Shown piece after piece: positions 57,280-64,000 of a DNA stretch of 64,000 nucleotides; position 1 is the stretch's first letter; each line of letters begins with the position of its first letter. This DNA is from Trichostrongylus colubriformis (lineage: Eukaryota; Nematoda; Chromadorea; Rhabditida; Trichostrongylidae), in contig OZ022256.1 of the NCBI GenBank assembly GCA_963978905.1, forward strand, positions 14,181,863-14,245,862, in the 5' to 3' direction. The position numbers and the translations under genes are program-made. The notes under the pieces are model-generated. The model did no database searches, was not told the DNA's origin, and worked only from the letters and a program-made list of their open reading frames with translations.

Positions 57280-58536
57280 GTCATCCGGGCCACCGAGCGT
57301 TCCATCCTTCCGGGGTGGCGTGCAAGTGCTCCGACAAATGTTCCAGGAGGTCAGGTCGCCAGTGTTGTGTGGAGGATAATTTATCATGGAAAAGAAGAAA
57401 CTAACATTCTTGTGAGACTATAACATTGTATTATGGACTGTTACAGTAACTGCAATAGCTTCCAACTTCACTAAGATCGTATCTGTCAGAAATTGTATTT
57501 CATTCCTCTAACCGACCAGAATACGACCCGTGAGAATTTTTCAGCGCTTAACCGTGCCCTGAACACCTATCCAAATCACTTTCGACTTGAACACGAAGCT
57601 CATCCACCGAGATTACTCATCGTTATGGATTTTCTCTCCAGCCTTTTTTTTTATGGAGTCGCAGTCATCATAAGGCACTGTGTCTCAGCAGATCCATTAT
57701 TGAGTATAATGGTGACCGATCCTATTCGGCATCTGTTCGGCAAGTGACTGGAGGGCACTCAGCAGGTACTTGCGGATACTTTAAAATTCCCTAATATCAA
57801 TCCAATAATGTAGGACATGAATATGCGAAGGGAACCGCTCACGCCAGAATAAGGCACAACCATTCAAATGTAACGAAGAGCCTATTTTCTGGTCATCATT
57901 CCTTTTACAAAAACATATCCCACAAAACTGCGTCACATCAGCTTCTCGCTTGGTTCCCCATCAGTTCAAAGCTTTCAAAGATTATAGCACATTATTAGTA
58001 TGAAATATTCATATTCATTAGATTTATACTTTGCAAACCTGCTCTTTCAACCATATATAAACTGTTTTTGCTCGATTGGTGAAAGAGACAGTGCGATATG
58101 TTTTGGTAGTTCCTTTCGTTTTTGGATTTTTTTTTACACCTTTCTTTCCTTCTTGCCTCTTAAGCCTTGATTCCGCTGTTTGTGTTCGAAGTGTTGGTCT
58201 GAAGTAACCGCTATGGTGGGCAGATTACCTGAAAGTATTATTTAGACTACTTTTTGATACGTCTCACCTGAGTTATATGACCGCTTGATCGAGCAAAAAC
58301 AAATCTTCCGGGGAAACTGAGGCTGAATTGTCAGGGGTAGGGAATACCTGGCATCTGAGATTCAGTTTCAGATTCCCTACTACTCTGTTTGTGCTAAGTC
58401 GACGTCGAAGCGCCTTTCCCTCCGTAGACCTGGGCTAAAACTCATATCCCCTCCTCCTACATGAAAAAGCATCTGCTATAGCATCTGTCTCATCTGATTT
58501 AACCTAAGCTTAGGGAGGGAAACGTCGGTGAAAATT
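57280..58536. other. No gene recognised
   Basis: Nothing recognised. Confidence 0.45.
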
Positions 58537-58553
58537 CCCCCCCCCCCCCCCCC
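58537..58553. repeat. Poly-C run
   Basis: A homopolymer of about 17 C. Similar poly-C/poly-G runs occur near 14569, 22818, 36022 and 41507. Lengths of such runs are unreliable in assemblies. Confidence 0.8.
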
Positions 58554-59385
58554 GCCGACTTTATTAGATCCCTCTGTTTTTGTCTTGTAGCGGCGTTCTA
58601 TCAACCTCGAAACGCTTAAAAGGAGCCGAATTACACAATGACCCTTGAAATGGTTACCGTATTTATCTGTTTACCTCGAAAACTTAACTGGACTCCTTTC
58701 TACCCTCTCCCTGGTACTATAGACCGCATTGTGCTCACCTGTTAGTGATGATTTCGTAGGCAGCTGTAAAAGCGCACCTAAGTGTGCAATAAATAAATAA
58801 ATAGAGCCCAAAGACGTATGTTCGAACACATTTATTTTATTGCTTATTATCCATCATTACTTGACACATTTACGTGCTCAGCATAGCCCCTCGTCATGCC
58901 CTTGCAACATCCGTCGTGATTTCTAATGTGTCTTGTGCACTTTACAAAACCACAAATCGGACGTCCAAATGCAACTAAGCTCTTCCCGCTTGAGGTTCTT
59001 TGCTGTTTTGTGATGTTTTATTTATTTCCAGACACTGTTTCAAATGCTGTAAAATTACAATTAATGTAAAGGAGGGATGCACCCTGCTGGCTGTTTTTTT
59101 AAGATTCTGTTTCCTTGTTGAACCCATTCTGTTGCGTACGAATGCAATTATGGGATTATTCATCTGCCTATAGTATGCAATTAATTTTTCCCATTCTAGT
59201 GACAGACCAGAATTGGGTAATGCGAGAGTTACCTTAGCTAGCTCAGGTCTGTATAAAATTGTCTAAGGAATTCAAACTCATTTTGGGCCTTCTGACCACA
59301 TCTTTGGTGAAGGACCGGTCTTTTGCATATACAGAGAACTGATCAACTCACTGGCTTGACAGGCATTTCCAGGGTTTTCAATGAA
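58554..59385. other. No gene; possible retroposon tail
   Basis: CAGCTGTAAAAGCGCACCTA, AGTGTGC, then four AATA units at about 58788-58803 resemble the simple-repeat 3' tail of a non-LTR retroposon, but no coding part is recognised upstream. The remainder is unrecognised. Confidence 0.35.
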
Positions 59386-59592
59386 GTCGCACCCAGACTG
59401 CGGTTTTGCGATTCTGCGATTTTGCGTTCCTGCGATTTTGCGACTTCACACTTTCGCGCGCGACTACGACTTTGAGATTGCGCAATGCCGCAATGTGTCG
59501 TGCGGAGTCGCGACACCGCAAAATCGCAGAATCGTAAAATCGCAAAATTGCAGGATCGCAAGATCGCAAAATCGCAAAGTCTGACGGCAACC
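59386..59592. mobile_element. GCGATTTTGCG hairpin MITE, copy 1
   Basis: The left half is built of GCGATTTTGCG/GCGATTCTGCG words, and the right half of their mirrors (CGCAAAATCGCAGAATCG), so almost the whole 207 bases folds into one hairpin. Ends are CAGACTGCGG and CAAAGTCTGACGGCAACC. The centre, GAGATTGCGCAATGCCGCAA, is shared with copies at 61137, 61671 and 62105. Confidence 0.75.
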
Positions 59593-60390
59593 TTTTGCCC
59601 CGAGAATAGTGTGCGGAAAGGCCATTCCGTTTCCTTACGTGCGAAAGTTTTATTATTTGCCTTTTAGTTTTTTTCGCGCAAATTTTGTTTTTGTGGGCTT
59701 GGTAATTAAATCGATTTCGAGATCTCATGCATTTTCGATTAAATGATCACCTTAGTGCCAAACGGGTTTTTGGGCAGTACAGGGGTTCCTAGTCGGCCTC
59801 ATCCGGCCTGAAAGACACCGGGAGGGAGCCATATCAGCCCACGATACTCTCTTGCAGTTCGGCCCTGCCAACTCGTAGAGTGTGAATTCACTGGTTATTT
59901 TTTTTCATCATGAACGTCTTTTTGTATTTTTCCATTTCACTCGTTTGTTTCTGTTTTACACTTGTTCATCATCATCACGAATGCAATCTGTTCCACTTCC
60001 ATGCCCTCCGTCAGGCAACTCGGCCACTGAAGCGTGCAGTTCGAAGCGAAGCGCGCAAGGATCGCAATAGCGCCCTAAAGGCGCGTTAATGGGAGTTTCG
60101 CTACACATTATTTGTTCTGAGCTCGAAGGTTCGTTTACGAATAGTGGTGTTCCCACGTAATTTTCCTCCTTCCCGGTGCCTCTCCATGTCACAACTTCGT
60201 TCGAGAGGACCGCTGTAGTCGGAGTTTAACAACGGAGGTCAGAAGGGGATTCGAGAGCAGACGTGATGCGGTATCACTCCTCGATGGTCATTTATCAACT
60301 TCTGTTGTATCGTGCCCCCTCCCTAATCCGGGGGAGGGGTCGGAAATCCGTGCCTCTCATTACACATCATAGCGAAGCCTACTTAAAGAA
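59593..60390. other. Unrecognised, with one F4 repeat
   Basis: The reverse strand at about 59960-60130 matches repeat F4 at 35339. Nothing else is recognised. Confidence 0.4.
59960..60130 (-). repeat. Dispersed repeat F4, copy 2
   Basis: The reverse-strand counterpart of 35339-35530, sharing the GGGCGCTATTGCG-like and TCGAACTGCACGCTTCA blocks. Confidence 0.5.
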
Positions 60391-60847
60391 ACCAGAAGGG
60401 GGTAATTTTGGCTTACGGTAGAACAGAAGTAGTGTGAACGAGTTTAAGTGGCCGCCATTGCATAAACTCGCCAATTTGACGCCTTGGCATGGTGCCAAAA
60501 GAAGATGTTTCTATTATAATTTTGTTTTTTCCTTTACTTTTTACTTTGTTCTTTCTTATATTGTTTGTAGATGTACTTACATGAATGCTAATGTAGTTGG
60601 GAATGGCCACTCCACTGCGCTGGGAGTCAGGTGCTACAACTAACGTTGGCCCACGGCCCGTCTCCTACAGCGGACAACTCGTAATAGATGCGCTGATGCG
60701 AATGGGATGCGAATACACACCGCAGCGTCGCGCTTTTGAATCCGGGTTTTTTCGCCTATTATCGCTTCTAACCTTGAGTGTTCGTTACAAAATGCTCATT
60801 TCTTTGCATTTTCCTCTTGTTTCGGACCCCCTTCCGGTTCCTTTAAG
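60391..60847. repeat. Interspersed repeat, copy 2 (partner at 10391)
   Basis: High-identity partner of 10391-10843 in the same orientation, with abrupt loss of similarity at both ends. Differences are scattered substitutions and one short insertion (GCTTCTAACCTTG versus CTTGCACCTTG). Confidence 0.85.
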
Positions 60848-61136
60848 CTTTCCCATACCCACTGGAGGACAGTTGTCGCCAACTTGGCCACTCCTCTTTC
60901 TTCTTTCTTTTTATAGGACAGTAATAAAGTGTGTATAGATTATGCCGTGCATACAGTGTGCAGCTACACCCCAGCTTTGTAGCTACTGTTTATGAGTATG
61001 TAAAAAGGTTTAGGAGGTTGAGGCCTTATGAGTCGCCCCTTATGTGACACTCATATCACCACCACTTTGAAAAAGGGTAAGCTACATTAAGGGAGTTCTG
61101 ATGTAGCTTTCGGATTTCGATCGCACTGACTTCGTA
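60848..61136. other. No gene recognised
   Basis: Nothing recognised in this short stretch. Confidence 0.45.
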
Positions 61137-61311
61137 GGCCGACGTTAGACTTCGCAATTTTTGGGTTTTTTGATTCTGCGATTTTGCGGCGTCGCACTTT
61201 CGTATGCGATACTACGACATTGAGGTTTTGCAGTGTCGTAACATTGCGTGCGAAACTGACACCGCATCGGAGAATCGTAGAATCGCAAAATCGCGAAGTC
61301 TCACGGTGGTT
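61137..61311. mobile_element. GCGATTTTGCG hairpin MITE, copy 2
   Basis: Ends GGCCGACGTTAGACTTCGC and GCGAAGTCTCACGGTGG, with GCGATTTTGCGGCGTCGCAC and TCGTATGCGATACTACGAC inside. TA or TTA lies outside the ends. It is more eroded than copy 4. Confidence 0.7.
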
Positions 61312-61670
61312 TTACTTGGTATTCCTTGCTGAGAGACCATCTGGGCTCTCGTCTTGCAAGTCATCTTGTCGCGAAAGCAACTTGAGTTTATGCTGTGGCC
61401 TATCCGAGCACTTCGTTATAACGAGTATGTATGATCAGGATGGGATTTCGCGTCGCGCTGTACGTCGCAAGCCGCATTACGGAATTCAGCACTGTTCATC
61501 GGCGACAACTCCATCAATTCGTATTTTGCTGGGATTGAGGAAATGATTTCCGGGGGGCTCTCCGAATTGGCTAAAAACTTGTAGTACGTGATACTTTGAC
61601 CCGTAAAACACAAATGGTAATCACCAAGCACGAAATCGCCTGGCACCACAGACGCCAAATGGAGCAGATA
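61312..61670. other. Unrecognised; possible minus-strand exon
   Basis: A minus-strand frame of about 85 codons (61416-61670) contains GDFVLGDYHLCFTGQSITYY and PAKYELMELSPMNSAEFRN. It looks protein-like but has no recognised domain or splice partners. I leave it as a possibility only. Confidence 0.25.
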
Positions 61671-61787
61671 GGCCGCCATCAGACTGCAATTTTGCGGCGT
61701 CGCACTTTCGCACGCGATACCACAGCCTTGAGATTGTGCAGTGCCGTTCGCGTGCGGACCGCGACGCCGCAAAGTCTGACGGCAGCC
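61671..61787. mobile_element. GCGATTTTGCG hairpin MITE, copy 3 (117 bases)
   Basis: Ends GGCCGCCATCAGACTGC and GCAAAGTCTGACGGCAGCC. The inner block is GCGGCGTCGCACTTTCGCAC and its mirror. TTA follows at 61788-61790, directly before the next MITE. The left flank is ATA. Confidence 0.75.
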
Positions 61788-61790
61788 TTA

Positions 61791-61954
61791 GGCCGCGGTA
61801 TACTCACCGCAGGCAGGGCGTGGCTGCATTCACAGGCAGCGAGGAGAGTGGCACGGAGAAGGTGCAGAGATGACGCAGGCAACGAGGGCATACGCGGAGA
61901 CGCAGATATACGCAGCCACGCCCTGCGCCGCCATTGCAAAGTATGACCGCGGCC
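61791..61954. mobile_element. PIF/Harbinger-like MITE, copy 3 (164 bases)
   Basis: Ends GGCCGCGGTATACTCACCGC and the mirror of GGCCGCGGTCATACTTTGC. Strong inner arms are GCAGGGCGTGGCTGC and GCAGCCACGCCCTGC. TTA flanks both ends (61788-61790 and 61955-61957). It shares its left TTA with the MITE ending at 61787. Confidence 0.85.
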
Positions 61955-62104
61955 TTACCAAGCCTTGCGCAGGGTAGGGGAGGCATCAAGAGAGTTTAGT
62001 CTTCCTACTCAGAAGGTCAAACTATCGTTATTTTGAATTGATTTGAAAACCCTCCTGTTTTGGCGCCGGCGCCTGTGGCTCGAGCGCCAGACGGTTTCAG
62101 CTAA
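61955..62104. other. Spacer between MITEs
   Basis: Nothing recognised. It contains a GGCGCCGGCGCC palindrome near 62063. Confidence 0.4.
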
Positions 62105-62247
62105 GGCGGCCGTCAGACTTTGCGATTTTGCGTTTCTGCGATTTTGCGACATCGCACCTTCGCACGCGATACTACGATCTTGAGATTGTGCAATGCCCCA
62201 AATTCGCGTGCGAAACGATGCCGCAAAACGCAAAGTCTGACGCGGCA
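62105..62247. mobile_element. GCGATTTTGCG hairpin MITE, copy 4 (143 bases)
   Basis: Ends GGCGGCCGTCAGACTTTGCG and CGCAAAGTCTGACGCGGCA, with TAA on both sides (62102-62104 and 62248-62250). Best-preserved member. Its end resembles that of the GGCCGCGGTCATACTTTGC family, so both sets are probably related and mobilised by similar PIF/Harbinger-type enzymes (inference). Confidence 0.85.
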
Positions 62248-62250
62248 TAA

Positions 62251-62546
62251 GAAAGCCTTACATTCGCGTTCTACGGACCAGACTAACATCGTGTGAAGGT
62301 TCTTATCAAATCGGAGTGTTCCCTGAAGATCAACCTTTCAACAACATCAGAATTCGAGCTGGCGGGATTGCTTCCGGTAAATGCTCCTCGAAATTCCGTC
62401 CAAACGACACCCACCCCCACGGCAATCCACTGGCTGATTCACTCATGCGCGCCGATCGCGAACAGCAGCGCATTCCGCTTTTGCGACGGCTCATCTGCTT
62501 GAGCCGGACTTTGTGTGCGATTAGAGAGTGCAGTCTGTCCATTTAG
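62251..62546 (+). CDS. Hypothetical open frame or exon, unknown family
   Basis: A frame opens at the MITE edge and reads SCEGSYQIGVFPEDQPFNNI, then RIRAGGIAS, where a good splice donor (GTAAAT) occurs at 62376. Without splicing it continues KCSSKFRPNDTHPHGNP and on to a stop at 62546. The composition looks protein-like, but I recognise no domain. Frames on the other strand are also open here, which lowers confidence. It lies 0.4 kb upstream of the zinc-finger-like gene, and I could not connect the two in phase. Confidence 0.25.
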
Positions 62547-62946
62547 GAAGCGTTCTAAAGTTCTGTTTGAGTAGTTATACATAAAGATGAATTCTGTGCA
62601 TGATTTGAAACTTTCAAACAGCATATTATCAAAAGACCGTATTGGTACTTTGCATTGAGCGCGCGCTTCGCGAGAAGCGTGAATATTACTGCGATGCTTC
62701 GTGGTCGTGGACGGTTTTCAGAATTTGTTGTGTTAATTTCCCCGACAGAGAAAACATAATCGGCTACAACTCTTAGTGCGCTAATCAATCATTCGGATCA
62801 TATGTACATTATCCTTTTTACTGTGCTGAAATGTGACGCAACATTTTGTTTTGATTACCCAGCTTTCCACTCATGCATTGTTCTCCTTCGTTATAGTTCT
62901 TACTCTAATGATCAGCTTTGCACGCTAACAATTGTTCCTGAAAGCA
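62547..62946. other. Upstream region of the right-end gene
   Basis: No coding exon is recognised. An in-frame TAA lies 18 bases before the ATG at 62947. A weak acceptor-like CTGAAAG lies just before the ATG and might be a trans-splice site for a spliced leader, as is common in nematodes. Confidence 0.35.
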
Positions 62947-63715
62947 ATGGAGGAGGTAAGTTCACTTGTATATTTAGTCATGTAATGATGTAGTTGTACT
63001 TTTTTTCAGGTTATCATTCCAGCGGGGAAGTCTCTTCGATACCGGTGTGGCGTTGAGGGATGTTCATCAGTCAACAGGCATTTTTCGGTCATTTCCATTT
63101 GGGAACATCTCGCTTCACATTTTGCGAAGAAAAATGGGTATCATCTCCTAAATATCCCGTGTGCACATCTACTCCATAATTCTTACTGTTTTTTTAAAGG
63201 AATCGTCACTATAATTATCGATGTCAATCCTGTGGAATGCATTTTTATAACTTGGGTATGGCGGACTCCTGTAGGTGTCCAAAAAAGACGGACGGGGTAC
63301 GTTTTCACTAAATCTTGAATATTCGAGATCCCGGAGAAGTTATCATCCCCTATTTAGCGGTTCGAATCAATTCGTTTGGACTTGTCATCCGCTGCTATTC
63401 GGCACGATGTCTTTTTCTCTTCGTATTATAAGCGTTATGCCATTCCTGTACTGGTCAATGATAATGATGCTTCCGTGAGCCGTCATGCTCCCACGAAACC
63501 AGACTTTCAAAGAAAGCCGTCGAACACGAAGACGTCACAGCCACCTCCTAAAATACCAACAGAAAGATCAAGAACGCCCAGAAGCAGTGAAGATCCTGAA
63601 GATTCTCGGGGTAAGTTACTAAGGTTTGCATGGCAGTATGACTGCTAAAAGCACACTCTGTCATCCTTTAGAGTTGAAAAGCTCGTCCGTTTTGGATAAT
63701 TTCACTAGTTCTTAA
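62947..63715 (+). CDS. Small zinc-finger-like protein gene, five exons
   Basis: Exons are 62947-62955, 63010-63137, 63200-63296, 63358-63610 and 63672-63715, stopping with TAA. Introns are 54, 62, 61 and 61 bases, with donors GTAAGT, GTATCA, GTACGT and GTAAGT and acceptors TTTTTCAG, TTTAAAG, ATTTAG and CCTTTAG. Every junction is in phase (0, 2, 0, 1), giving 176 residues. Motif 1 is C16-x4-C21-x14-H36-x3-H40 (YRCGVEGCSS; WEHLASHF), a C2H2-like finger. Motif 2 is C54-x2-C57-x12-C70-x-C72 (YRCQSCGMHFYNLG). Residues 110-165 are proline/serine/lysine-rich (KTSQPPPKIPTERSRTPRSS) and probably disordered. This suggests a nucleic-acid-binding or chromatin-type nuclear protein, but the family is unknown. 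The tiny first exon (MEE) is the least certain part, and further upstream exons are possible. Confidence 0.65.
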
Positions 63716-63798
63716 TTCAAAGTATCTTGGAGCCTTGTATGCACCACCATGCAAAAGAAATAAGGCTGAGGTTATACCCGCGACCCCACCGATCACAG

Positions 63799-63909
63799 AA
63801 GCGCAAATCGATGCGCTCCTACTCTTCAGTCGAACTACAAGCGGCCATAAAACGATCGCAAGGTGTAACCTTAGCCCAGAGCCTAAGGCCACGCCCCGAT
63901 GACGCAACG
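63799..63909 (+). CDS. Possible exon with a Pipsqueak-like helix
   Basis: After an acceptor-like GATCACAG, the frame reads KRKSMRSYSSVELQAAIKRS and then QGVTLAQSL, ending at TAA (63907-63909). A basic run followed by Y-S-S-x-E-L-x-A-A-I and a glycine turn recalls the first helices of a psq-type DNA-binding domain. It overlaps what would be the 3' untranslated region of the five-exon gene and is in a different frame. It may be an alternative 3' exon or an exon of the next gene, or chance. Confidence 0.2.
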
Positions 63910-64000
63910 TAATATTCGATGGTTAAGTATTGATTGTGCGTACGACAGAGAAATTGCTTCTATATCGACTTCTTTTAAGTTTTTTGATTTGTTTTTACCT

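Noticed and set aside
59386..59592. CRISPR-like array of regularly repeated GCGATTTTGCG words
   Set aside because: The words are contiguous without unique spacers and mirror each other as one hairpin. The surroundings are eukaryotic transposons.
63010..63318. Single open frame reading through from exon 2 to a TGA near 63318, giving a longer exon without the third exon
   Set aside because: It needs weak donor GTATGG and a 102-base intron, and it puts the YRCQSCGMHF motif out of frame. The five-exon model gives uniform short introns and in-phase cysteine motifs.

Overview
The window looks like nuclear DNA of a parasitic roundworm. A strongylid such as a hookworm is my best guess, inferred from the character of the repeats and genes rather than from any marker. 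The supporting evidence is one gene with four very short introns (54-63 bases) with GT..AG ends, no bacterial-type operons or ribosome sites, very low coding density, and a crowd of Tc1, mariner, PIF/Harbinger-like, LINE and LTR elements. Most long open frames here are not genes.

Layout. From 1 to about 27 kb the window is mostly unrecognised sequence, probably intergenic or intronic. It is studded with small palindromic elements (2.39, 9.63, 12.07, 15.91, 18.48 and 24.27 kb), a tRNA-related SINE head (6.95 kb), a 98-base tandem duplication (9.08 kb) and a roughly 350-base dispersed repeat family (22.8, 24.96 and 26.35 kb). From 27.6 to 29.5 kb lies a Tc1 family: a degraded full-length copy with a transposase relic, beside a 505-base internally deleted derivative. 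A second derivative sits at 33.1 kb and abuts a mariner-type TA-flanked element at 33.6 kb. A 5'-truncated LINE follows at 34.46 kb. From 36.0 to 41.0 kb a second copy of that TA-flanked element has been split by a Ty3/gypsy-type retrotransposon. This retrotransposon has two 637-base LTRs in INVERTED orientation, a 925-codon gag-protease-RT frame cut off inside reverse transcriptase, and a 4-base GGTG target duplication.

From 41 to 55 kb there are more repeats. They include a PIF-like MITE nested in a larger palindromic element (44.1 kb), a 996-base inverted-repeat element carrying a possible two-exon gene (50.36 kb), a mariner relic (52.2 kb), and a 429-base palindromic element with a tRNA-like unit in each arm, divergently oriented (54.04 kb). 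From 57 to 62.3 kb there is a 210-base palindrome and a cluster of hairpin MITEs built from GCGATTTTGCG-type words. Two of the MITEs abut across one TTA trinucleotide.

The best-supported host gene is at the right end (62947-63715, + strand). It has five exons whose phases all agree and encodes about 176 residues with two cysteine/histidine zinc-binding-like motifs. Other host candidates (4.5, 17.7, 32.3, 43.8 and 62.3 kb) are open frames without a recognised family and are marked low confidence. The window is best read as transposon-rich intergenic or intronic DNA leading into one small gene, not as a set of cooperating genes.
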